From contig DAIETC010000160.1 in assembly GCA_027345905.1 (NCBI GenBank), positions 1-6,460 on the forward strand: a stretch of DNA of 6,460 nucleotides, read 5' to 3'. The position numbers and the translations under genes were made by a program. Origin of the DNA: Kineosporiaceae bacterium. GTDB lineage: Bacteria; Actinomycetota; Actinomycetes; Actinomycetales; Angustibacteraceae. The notes beneath the pieces are model-generated. The model was not told where the DNA came from, did not search any database, and worked only from the letters and a program-made list of their open reading frames with translations. Shown piece by piece: positions 1 through 5,792 of this stretch (its first letter is position 1; every line of letters starts with the position of its first letter).

Positions 1-394
1 TGGTTTGGAAGCTGACTACGTTGAGAAGGTACGCCTCGACCAGCTGCGCCACCGCGATCGGGGCGCTGACCTCGAGTAGGGGTTCGTTCGCCAGGACCAG
101 GTGCCCCTCGGGCACCGCCCACACCTCGCCGGTGAACCGCAGGTCATGCAGTGCCGCGAGCGTGTCCTTGTCGTAGCCCAGGACGTCGCGCGCGTAGCCG
201 AGGTCGGCCGGGTCGAACCGGTACTGCTCCAGGTAGTCCAGGCAGTCCTCTAGCCCGGCGACCACCAGGAACCCTCGGTGCGGTGGCAGCTGGCGCACGA
301 ACAGGCTGAACGTGGCCCGACCGCTCATCCGGCGCTGCAGGTAGACCCGGGCCATGCTCAGCTCGTACAGGTCGGTGACCAGAGCGCTCACCAT
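1..394 (-). CDS. pncB: Nicotinate phosphoribosyltransferase, N-terminal part (runs off left edge)
   Basis: The enzyme joins nicotinate to phosphoribosyl pyrophosphate, using ATP, to give nicotinate mononucleotide in the Preiss-Handler branch of NAD salvage; it is cytosolic. Only 131 codons are inside the window. The family signature is clear: TDLYELSMA at residues 7-15, ATFSLFVRQLP at 27-37, GFLVVAGLED at 41-50, RFTGEVWAVPEG at 86-97, EPLLEVSAPI at 104-113 and LVEAYLLN at 118-125. The nucleotide-binding C-terminal half is not present here. The ATG at 392-394 is preceded by a strong ribosome site (GGAGGGAG, plus-strand 403-410) eight bases away, and an in-frame stop lies shortly upstream without another start, so this start is well supported. 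No matching promoter was recognised. In mycobacteria one pncB paralogue belongs to the hypoxia (DosR) regulon; no convincing DosR box is visible here. Family call is near certain. Confidence 0.93.
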   Translation of the reverse strand, partial: MVSALVTDLYELSMARVYLQRRMSGRATFSLFVRQLPPHRGFLVVAGLEDCLDYLEQYRFDPADLGYARDVLGYDKDTLAALHDLRFTGEVWAVPEGHLVLANEPLLEVSAPIAVAQLVEAYLLNVVSFQT

Positions 395-642
395 TAGGCT
401 AGCTCCCTCCCGGGATCACTGCCATTGTCCGTCGCCACGTGGGACACCGGGAAGGACCGAAGGGTGTGACCGACTCGCTTAGCATCGTCGGAAGGTCCAC
501 CGGTGCCAGCGCAGGAAGCCCATGCTTGGCATGCTGAGCCTTAGCCCGCACGAGGACGGACTTGGCCAGGAGGGCGGACAGGATGGACGAGCGTTCGAGG
601 CTGGCTGTGCCCGCCGGGACGATTCCGGTTCACCAGGTCTAA
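395..642. other. Upstream region of pncB without a recognisable gene
   Basis: This stretch holds the pncB ribosome site (403-410) and presumably its promoter. All three plus-strand frames are interrupted or read as Arg/Pro/Gly-rich shadow sequence, and the minus-strand frames look no better. No tRNA, repeat or mobile-element end was seen. It may be eroded coding DNA like its right neighbour. Confidence 0.4.
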
Positions 643-945
643 GCCCAAGACGAGCGCCGTGCGGCGAGCCGGACCCTAAGCTATGGCAGCCGGTGGACCC
701 AGGAGGGCTGGACCGACCCTCTGGGCGACTCTCGCGCCGGCGCCGAGGTGGTTCACGTGTTGCGTGTGCTAGCTGAGGCGTCCGCCGCGATCTACGTCGC
801 GGTGCTGGCGCAGCTCGACTCGGACCTGGAGTGTCACGAGGTGATGTTCGGCTGGCAGCGGTTGCAGCATCACCCGGACGTGCTGTCGCACATCCGGCGC
901 CGCCTCGCTGCGCGGACGACCTCTGCCGGCCCAGCGGGCTCGTAG
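643..945 (+). pseudogene. Start-less reading frame with coding-like codon use, unknown protein (probable remnant)
   Basis: The frame opens after a stop at 640 and ends with TAG at 943-945. From about 679 nearly every third codon position is G or C and the translation looks like a folded, partly helical protein: YGSRWTQEGWTDPLGD is followed by AGAEVVHVLRVLAEA and then LDSDLECHEVMFGWQRL. There is no ATG, GTG or TTG before the GTG at 748, which would cut off the Trp-rich part, so the native start seems lost or the gene truncated. Past about 905 the next frame (beginning RGRPLPAQRARRAAQLF) also looks coding-like for some 30 codons, which may mean a frameshift near 905-925. The neighbouring DUF302 gene is clearly broken, so decay here is plausible. 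The family is not recognised. It could instead be an intact short gene starting at GTG 748 (65 residues), although no good ribosome site supports that start. Confidence 0.4.
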
Positions 946-1332
946 AGCCGCGCAGCTGTTCTCGCGTCTGGCGGAGCAGTCGCACACGCGGCCGCAGCCC
1001 GCTACGGCTGCTTCATCAACCCCTCGATCAGCGCTACCGAGCCTTCGAAGTCCCGGTCACGGCCGGGGCGAGCCTGCACGACTCCCGCTTCATGAGGGGC
1101 GAACCCCTCGGCGACCGTGAGGCCGTCCATCGGAAACGCGTCGGCGGGGGAGCTAGGTCGCCGAGGCCGAGGTCCTGCCCTGGGACCCACCCTCAAGTCC
1201 CCATTCACACGACCCAGCGAGATCACCACAGGCCCGGCCCGCTCAGACCACCTATAGGGTCCAGCCCTTCCGAGCGCGCAGTGTCGGCCTCCGGCACCGC
1301 ACCGAACACACCGACCGACACAGGAGTCCTCG
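946..1332. other. Stretch between two broken genes; leader of the DUF302 gene
   Basis: No intact gene is supported. On the minus strand 1002-1139 gives a protein-like tail (from FPMDGLTVAEGF to ALIEGLMKQP) that could be the 3' end of a lost gene, but the sequence before it is Arg/Pro/Gly-rich and unconvincing. An inverted GGGAC/GTCCC pair with ten bases between lies at 1182-1201. A TATAGG at 1253-1258 could be a -10 element for the downstream gene but has no partner -35. The right end carries AGGAG (1322-1326), well placed for the ATG at 1333. Confidence 0.35.
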
Positions 1333-1734
1333 ATGGACTCTGGAACTGCAGTCACCCTTGATCGCCCGTTCGATCACGTCGTCGCCGACGTCCGCAGCGC
1401 GCTCGCCGACCAGGGGTTCGGCATCGTCACGAGATCGACATGCAGGCCACCCTGCGCACCAAGCTGGGCGTCGACATTCCCCGCCAGCTGATCTTCGGAG
1501 CCTGCAACCCGACCTCCGCACATCGCTCATTGCAGGAGCACCCCTCGATCGGGTTGCTGCTGCCGTGCAACGTCGTCGTGCGTGCGTGCGCAGCACCGAG
1601 GACGGCACCGTCGTCGGATGATCAACCCGCAGATGCTCGTCCAGGTCACCGAGAGACCAAGCATGGAGCAGAACGCCACCGAGGTCAGCGACAGACTCGA
1701 AGCGGCCATGGAGACGCTTCGCGCAACCGCCTGA
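1333..1734 (+). pseudogene. DUF302 family protein, broken by three frameshifts
   Basis: DUF302 proteins are small (about 125-130 residues) cytosolic proteins of unknown biochemical role, often found near metal, sulfur or stress genes. The homology is plain but spread over frames. The first frame (1333-1431) reads MDSGTAVTLDRPFDHVV through GFGIVT. The second (1431 to about 1585) reads EIDMQATLRTKLGVDIP, then IFGACNPTSAHRSL and GLLLPCNVVVR. The third (about 1592-1617) reads STEDGTVVG. From 1618 the first frame resumes with INPQMLV and ends at TGA 1732-1734 after EAAMETLRATA. Each switch is explained by loss of one base: near 1430, near 1584-1591 and near 1616. Three losses restore the original frame. 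A good ribosome site (AGGAG, 1322-1326) remains. Without the deletions the protein would be about 134 residues, a normal length. Sequencing error is an alternative, but the 3.4 kb metal cluster beside it has no frameshifts. Confidence 0.85.
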
Positions 1735-1811
1735 CCACGTCGCGACGAAGACCAAGACCCCACGAGTTCAGCGAAGGCGTCGCGGGAGGAAACGGTGGGT
1801 GCACGGGCGGG

Positions 1812-2744
1812 TCAGTCGTGCGTGCTGAACTCGTGCGCGGCGTGGTTGGGTGGTTCGAGCTGGAAGGTGCAGTGCTCGACGTCGAAGTGGTCGGCGAGGC
1901 AGTCCACGAGGTGGTCCAGCACGCGTTCGCCGCCGCCGTCGGCGAGGGCGTCGTTGGTCACGACGACGTGCACCGACAGCACCGGCAGCCCGGAGGTCAG
2001 CGTCCAGGCGTGCAGGTCGTGGGCGTCGACGACCCCGGGGGTGTCGAGGATGTGCTGGCGCACGGCGACGATGTCGACGTTGCGGGGGGTGGCCTGCAGG
2101 AGCACGTCCACGGCCTCGCGGAGCAGGGTCCAGGTCCGCGGCAGGATCATCAGCGCGACCGCGACCGACGCGACGACGTCGGCGCGCAACCACCCGGTGA
2201 GGGCGATGATGCCGGCGGCGGCGATGACGGCGATCGAGCCGAGCAGGTCACCGAGGACCTCGAGGTAGGCGCCCTTGAGGTTGAGGCTCTCGCGGGCACC
2301 GGCGCGCAGGACCAGCAGGCCGATGATGTTCGCGACCAGGCCGACGGTCGCGAACGCGAGCATCAGCCCACCCTCGACCTGCGGCGGGTGCGCCCACCGC
2401 TGCCACGCCTCGATGAGGATGAGCACGGCGACGCCGAACAGCAGCACCGCGTTCACGACGGCGGCGAGGATCTCCAGCCGGTAGTAGCCGAACGTGCGCT
2501 GCGGGGTCGCCGGCCGCGACGCGAACGTGACCGCCAGGACGGCCAGGAGGATCCCGGCCACGTCGGTGAACATGTGGCCGGCGTCGGCCAGCAGCGCCAG
2601 CGACCCGGTCACCGCGGAACCGACGAGCTCGGCGACCAGCACCGTCGAGGTGATGCCCAGGACGATGAGCAGCTTCTTGCGGTGCAGACCGCCGGCGCTG
2701 ATCGAGGGTCCGTGGCTGTGCCCGTGGTCGCTCAAGAGTCCCAT
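1812..2744 (-). CDS. Cation diffusion facilitator (CzcD/ZitB-type metal/proton antiporter)
   Basis: The product is 310 residues, the usual size for bacterial CDF exporters, which carry Zn(II), Cd(II) or similar ions out of the cytosol in exchange for protons. A short His-rich start (SDHGHSHG, residues 5-12) is followed by six predicted membrane segments between about residues 24 and 200. The TM2 metal site is H57-x3-D61 (AGHMFTD). The TM5 site is E162-x3-D166 (YLEVLGDLLGS), where most zinc exporters have His-x3-Asp. The cytosolic C-terminal domain has HDLHAWTLTSG (242-252) and SVHVVV (257-262) and ends with HCTFQLEPPNH, offering His and Cys ligands. The ATG at 2742-2744 was chosen because the His-rich start is typical and any longer frame would run back into the ATPase gene; the ribosome site is weak. 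It lies 115 bases after the ATPase gene on the same strand, so it is probably part of the same transcript. Exact metal choice is not readable. Confidence 0.93.
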   Translation of the reverse strand: MGLLSDHGHSHGPSISAGGLHRKKLLIVLGITSTVLVAELVGSAVTGSLALLADAGHMFTDVAGILLAVLAVTFASRPATPQRTFGYYRLEILAAVVNAVLLFGVAVLILIEAWQRWAHPPQVEGGLMLAFATVGLVANIIGLLVLRAGARESLNLKGAYLEVLGDLLGSIAVIAAAGIIALTGWLRADVVASVAVALMILPRTWTLLREAVDVLLQATPRNVDIVAVRQHILDTPGVVDAHDLHAWTLTSGLPVLSVHVVVTNDALADGGGERVLDHLVDCLADHFDVEHCTFQLEPPNHAAHEFSTHD

Positions 2745-2859
2745 CCCGGGGTACGAGTCATGATCAGGGTGACATCGCCGTTGGCGTCCGGTTCGTTCCT
2801 CCGGTGAGTCGAGCAGCCTAAACTGGGCCGGTGCGGGAGGCGCGACGGCAACGAGCCGT
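2745..2859 (-). other. Gap between the ATPase and CDF genes
   Basis: The gap begins, in transcript order, with a small hairpin directly after the ATPase stop (ACGGC 2845-2849 paired with GCCGT 2855-2859, five-base loop), too short to be a confident terminator. A TAGGCT on the minus strand (2815-2820) fits the loose actinobacterial -10 pattern but lacks a clear -35. A nine-codon frame (2732-2761, minus) starts just before the CDF start and ends inside it; it could couple translation but has no ribosome site. Whether the CDF gene has its own promoter is open. Confidence 0.3.
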
Positions 2860-4830
2860 TCATGTCGTGACCGTGATGCGTGACCCGGGCTGCACAGAAT
2901 CCGGCGCCAGGCCCGGGAGGGCGTCCAATCCTCGGGTGCGGCCAGCACGCACGCCGTTGGCGATGACGACGACCTCGGCCAACTCGTGAACCAGGACGAC
3001 GGCGGCGAGTCCGAGGACCCCGAACAGGGCGAGGGGCATCAGCACCGTGATCAGAGCCAGAGACAGCCCGACGTTCTGAAGCATGATCCGCCGTGAACGT
3101 CGGGCGTGCGCGAAGACCTGGGGTAGGTGTCGCAGGTCCTCGCCCATGAGGGCCACGTCGGCGGTCTCGATCGCGACGTCGGTGCCCATGGCGCCCATCG
3201 CGATCCCCAGGTCCGCGGTCGCCAACGCCGGTGCGTCGTTGACGCCGTCGCCGACCATCGCGGTCGGACGCTGCGCACTGAGCTCGCGGACGACCGCGGC
3301 CTTGTCCTCGGGGCGAAGCTCGGCGTGCACGGTGTCGATCCCGGCCGTGCGGGCGAGCGCGGCGGCGGTGGTGTGGTTGTCGCCGGTGAGCATGGCCACG
3401 GTGTAGCCGTCGCGGTGCAATGTCGCGATGACCCCGGCGGCCTCCGGGCGAGGCTCGTCGCGAACGGCGATGGCCCCGATCAGCTGGTCGTTCTGCTCGA
3501 CGAGGACGACGCTGGCCCCTTCGCGCTGCATCCGGCCGACGGCCTCCGCGAGGTCCGCCTCGTCGATCCAGCCGGGCCGACCCAGGCGTAGGGCCGCGCC
3601 GTCGCGGGTGCCGGCGAGGCCGGCGCCGGGGACGGCTTCGACGTCATCGGCCGGCTGGACCGTGCCGGCTGCTGCCAGGATCGCGCGAGCGAGCGGGTGC
3701 TCACTTCGTAACTCGAGGGCGGCGGCGGCTTCGAGGACCTGCTCACCGGCGGCGCCGCTGGCGGTGGCAACCTCGATGACCGCGGGACGATTGAGGGTCA
3801 ACGTCCCGGTCTTGTCAAGGGCGACCGACCGGATCACGCCGAGGGTCTCAAGGGCAGCACCGCCCTTGATGAGCACACCCATCTTGCTGGCCGCGCCGAT
3901 CGCAGCGATGACGGTGACCGGGACCGAGATGGCCAGAGCACACGGGGACGCTGCCACCAGGACGACCAGGGCGCGCTGGATCCACAGCGTCGGTTCTCCG
4001 GCGATCGTGCCGACAACCGCGATGACCGCAGCAGCGACCATCACACCGGGCACGAGGGGTCGGGCGATCCGATCAGCGAGCCGTTGGCTCGCCCCCTTGC
4101 GGGACTGTTCGGCCTCGACGATCCGCACGATCCGGGCCAACGAGTTGTCCTCGGCCGTGGTCGTGACCGTCACGGTCAACGCACCGTTCCCGTTGATCGA
4201 GCCCGCGAACACCTCGTCACCCGGTCCGACCTCGACGGGGACCGACTCCCCGGTGATGGCGGAGACGTCCAGCGCGGTGCGCCCGACCTCGATCACACCG
4301 TCGGTCGCGAGGCGCTCGCCGGGCTTCACCAGCATCCGATCCCCGGGACGCAGGTCGCTCGGTGCTACCACGACGTCGTGACCGTCACGTCGTACGGTGG
4401 CCTGGTCGGGGACCAGGGAGAGCAGGGACCGCAGCCCGCGCCGAGTCCGGACCAGGGAGTACTCCTCGAGCCCCTCGCTGATCGAGAACAGGAACGCCAG
4501 CATGGCGGCCTCGCCGACCTCGCCGAGGATGACCGCGCCCACCGCGGCGATCGTCATGAGCGTCCCGACCCCGATCTGACCCTTCCTCAGGCGGCGCAAT
4601 GTGCCAGGTACGAACGTGTAGGCACCGAGCAGGAGTGCCAAGGCTTCGAGCACGCGGACGAGACTCGGCGCAGCACCTGCGAGTGACGCGAGCCAGGAGC
4701 CGAGCAGGAAGATCCCCGAGACGGCCGCGAATCGGATCTCGCTGACCTCCCACAGCCGCTCCGGCTCGCGCTCGGCCGACGCGTCTGCGATAGGCGTCCG
4801 ATCGGGCTCGCACCCGCACGCCTCACTCAT
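2860..4830 (-). CDS. ctpG: Heavy-metal P1B-type ATPase, CtpG-like (Cd/Pb/Zn-class exporter)
   Basis: This 656-residue membrane pump uses ATP to expel heavy-metal ions. Visible motifs in order: TGES (193-196, actuator domain); SPC in the metal-binding membrane helix (295-297); DKTGT with phosphorylated Asp339; the P1B signature His378-Pro379 in RSEHPL; TGDN (482-485); GDGVNDAP (527-534); and a last helix with HELAE (615-619). Membrane helices cluster near residues 34-124, 258-310 and 585-626, eight in all by eye. Long stretches (GVGTLMTIAAVGAV, SISEGLEEY, RTRRGLRSLLSLVPDQATV) match remembered mycobacterial CtpG. The N-terminal ferredoxin-like region of CtpG is missing; only a stub with Cys5-x-Cys7 remains. 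The ATG at 4828-4830 follows a GAGGGGG ribosome site and overlaps the regulator gene's end by eight bases (ATGAGTGA), so the two are translationally coupled. An upstream in-frame ATG at 4950 lies deep in the regulator gene and was not used. Metal choice (Cd/Pb versus Zn/Co) is inferred from the regulator. Confidence 0.95.
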   Translation of the reverse strand: MSEACGCEPDRTPIADASAEREPERLWEVSEIRFAAVSGIFLLGSWLASLAGAAPSLVRVLEALALLLGAYTFVPGTLRRLRKGQIGVGTLMTIAAVGAVILGEVGEAAMLAFLFSISEGLEEYSLVRTRRGLRSLLSLVPDQATVRRDGHDVVVAPSDLRPGDRMLVKPGERLATDGVIEVGRTALDVSAITGESVPVEVGPGDEVFAGSINGNGALTVTVTTTAEDNSLARIVRIVEAEQSRKGASQRLADRIARPLVPGVMVAAAVIAVVGTIAGEPTLWIQRALVVLVAASPCALAISVPVTVIAAIGAASKMGVLIKGGAALETLGVIRSVALDKTGTLTLNRPAVIEVATASGAAGEQVLEAAAALELRSEHPLARAILAAAGTVQPADDVEAVPGAGLAGTRDGAALRLGRPGWIDEADLAEAVGRMQREGASVVLVEQNDQLIGAIAVRDEPRPEAAGVIATLHRDGYTVAMLTGDNHTTAAALARTAGIDTVHAELRPEDKAAVVRELSAQRPTAMVGDGVNDAPALATADLGIAMGAMGTDVAIETADVALMGEDLRHLPQVFAHARRSRRIMLQNVGLSLALITVLMPLALFGVLGLAAVVLVHELAEVVVIANGVRAGRTRGLDALPGLAPDSVQPGSRITVTT

Positions 4831-5239
4831 CACCGAGCCCCCTCGCCTCGAAGGCACCCGCCCCGTACACGGGACACAGCACGACGGCGGCACCCGTGCT
4901 CGCGAGCAGGCCCTCCGCCGCCGCGAGAACCGCGAGCACGTCCGGCTCATGGGTCACGGAGAACACGGACGCTCGCCTCACCGGGCGGGACTGGACCAGA
5001 CCGCAGTCGAGCAGACACCGCAGATGGGCCGACACCGTCGACTGCGCCAGGCCGAGATGCTCGGTCAACTCGACGACCCGGTGTTCGCCGAGCAGCAGGT
5101 GGCTCAAGATCGCGAGCCGTGATGGGTCACCGAGGCTACGGAACAGACTCGCCGCGGCCTGCAACGCCGCCTCGTCGGGCACGTCAGGCTTGTCCACCGA
5201 CCGGCGCCCGGTGCTGGTGGGCATCGCTTTCATCGTCAT
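4823..5239 (-). CDS. cmtR: ArsR/SmtB-family metal-sensing repressor, CmtR type (Cd/Pb)
   Basis: The 138-residue product is a winged-helix repressor that should bind the operon's operator as a dimer and let go when metal binds. The core begins at AASLFRSLGDPSRLAIL (residues 29-45); the recognition helix is within LGLAQSTVSAHLRCL (62-76). The helix carries Cys75 and Cys79 (LRCLLDCGLV), matching the C-x3-C of Mycobacterium tuberculosis CmtR (LSCLRGCGLV, Cys57/Cys61), and a third Cys122 near the C-terminus matches CmtR Cys102 in relative place. That trio is the CmtR Cd/Pb site; the alpha3 CxC/CVC motif of ArsR or CadC is absent. It is first in the operon and overlaps the ATPase gene by eight bases. 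The ATG at 5237-5239 is chosen because a TATCAT -10 element lies six bases upstream, fitting a leaderless mRNA; ATGs at 5233 and 5224 are alternatives. The open frame extends further upstream but that part lacks family similarity. Confidence 0.9.
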   Translation of the reverse strand: MTMKAMPTSTGRRSVDKPDVPDEAALQAAASLFRSLGDPSRLAILSHLLLGEHRVVELTEHLGLAQSTVSAHLRCLLDCGLVQSRPVRRASVFSVTHEPDVLAVLAAAEGLLASTGAAVVLCPVYGAGAFEARGLGDE

Positions 5240-5249
5240 CTGTAGATGA
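5236..5249. promoter_or_regulatory. Palindromic operator candidate for the CmtR-type repressor
   Basis: TCATCTGTAGATGA has perfect six-base arms around a GT centre. It covers the presumed cmtR start codon, transcription start and part of the -10 element. ArsR/SmtB dimers typically bind such inverted repeats over their own promoter, so autorepression by steric block is the natural reading. Assignment to this repressor is inferred from position. Confidence 0.6.
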
Positions 5250-5274
5250 TAACGCCTCGTCGGCGCTCGGTCGC
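5246..5274 (-). promoter_or_regulatory. Probable leaderless promoter of the cmtR operon
   Basis: On the minus strand TATCAT (plus 5246-5251) matches five of six bases of the -10 consensus. GCGACC at 5269-5274, 17 bases further up, is a poor -35 sharing only the GAC core. Six bases separate the -10 from the ATG at 5239, so transcription would start at or next to the start codon. There is no Shine-Dalgarno sequence before that ATG, which agrees with a leaderless transcript, common in actinobacteria. Confidence 0.55.
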
Positions 5275-5305
5275 CTGCGATCCGGGCGCCCGCGCGCTTC
5301 TCCAT

Positions 5306-5347
5306 ATGGTCTGCACAGCCCCCGGAATGGTCTGCACAGCCCCCGGA
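5306..5347. repeat. Two perfect tandem 21-base repeats in the divergent control region
   Basis: Two identical copies (5306-5326 and 5327-5347), each beginning ATGGTCTGCACAG and ending CCCCCGGA, lie head to tail. A 21-base period is two turns of B-DNA, so both copies present the same face. They lie between cmtR and the divergent His/Thr-rich gene. TATGGT at 5305-5310, partly in the first copy, could be a -10 element for the plus-strand gene. Binding sites for a regulator are the likely reading, with slipped-strand duplication as the plain alternative. Confidence 0.8.
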
Positions 5348-5365
5348 CCTGGTGTGCCTCCCAGC

Positions 5366-5403
5366 GCGGTGTCCTGGAGTCGAGGGAAGACCAGGAACAC
5401 CGC
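5366..5403 (+). promoter_or_regulatory. Leader hairpin ahead of the His/Thr-rich gene
   Basis: GCGGTGTCCTGG (5366-5377) pairs with CCAGGAACACCGC (5391-5403), giving twelve base pairs with one bulged A around a 13-base loop. It ends 20 bases before the ATG at 5424, just before the ribosome site. The position suits a 5' UTR control element (attenuator, ribosome-site gate or RNA stabiliser). A terminator is possible but no T run follows. Function is inferred. Confidence 0.5.
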
Positions 5404-5423
5404 AGTCGGAAGAGGTGGAGACC

Positions 5424-5792
5424 ATGAAGCGCAGCGCAGCAGGCCTGATCACGATCCCGTTGGGCGTCCTGCTCGCAGCGGGAGTCGGCATGAGCGGCGC
5501 GACGGTGTCCAGCCAGTCAGTGCCCGCGACCACGACCCCGGCGGTCACCGCACAGCACGACCCGGTCCACTACCCGACGGGCGCCCCGGCCACGGTCACG
5601 ACCCGGTCGCACGTGACCAGCCACCCGACGCCGGCGGCCACGACGCACCGGCAGTCCACGCACCGCACCGTCACGTCGACCCCGCACACCACGCGGCACA
5701 CCACGACGACGACCTCGACCTACGGATGGCACGACGGCTGCGACCGCTACGGGACCGGGACCTCGAGCCAGCACATGGGGAACCACTGGTGA
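5424..5792 (+). CDS. Small, probably secreted His/Thr-rich protein of unknown family
   Basis: The product is 122 residues. It opens with a signal-peptide-like segment: MKR, then a hydrophobic run to about residue 22 (LITIPLGVLLAAGVGM), with possible cleavage near SGA (24-26) or VPA (33-35). The rest is low-complexity: of residues 35-122, 26 are Thr and 11 are His (45, 49, 63, 67, 75, 80, 88, 92, 103, 117, 121). There is one Cys (106) and a more structured end (YGWHDGCDRYG, ending HMGNHW). No catalytic domain or membrane anchor is seen. A clear ribosome site (AGAGGTGGAG) supports the ATG at 5424-5426. It diverges from the cmtR operon across a shared control region, so scavenging of metal outside the membrane is an attractive role, but this rests on composition and context. 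The Thr-rich middle could be a glycosylated or wall-spanning linker. No family was recognised. Confidence 0.75.
   Translation: MKRSAAGLITIPLGVLLAAGVGMSGATVSSQSVPATTTPAVTAQHDPVHYPTGAPATVTTRSHVTSHPTPAATTHRQSTHRTVTSTPHTTRHTTTTTSTYGWHDGCDRYGTGTSSQHMGNHW

Noticed and set aside
430..475. Possible DosR-like box upstream of pncB (GGGACACCGGGAAGGACC)
   Set aside because: The half sites and spacing do not fit the known consensus.
1440..2807. Long plus-strand frame of 455 codons opposite the CDF gene
   Set aside because: Apart from its first part, which is the middle piece of DUF302, it is an antisense shadow rich in Asp, Gly, Gln and Arg.
2745..2948. Longer CDF start at 2948 (68 extra residues)
   Set aside because: It would overlap the ATPase gene by 89 bases and the extra sequence is Arg/Pro-rich with no family similarity; the His-rich start at 2744 is typical.
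3428..4381. Long plus-strand frame opposite the ATPase gene
   Set aside because: It is antisense to a gene with every P-type ATPase motif and shows low-complexity Ala/Arg/Ser/Thr composition.
4831..4950. Longer ATPase start at 4950
   Set aside because: It lies deep inside cmtR in another frame and its residues are Arg/Cys-rich noise; the ATG at 4830 has a ribosome site and the stop/start overlap.
5240..5548. N-terminal extension of the repressor up to 5548
   Set aside because: The extension reads through the tandem repeats and the start of the divergent gene, and lacks ArsR-family similarity.
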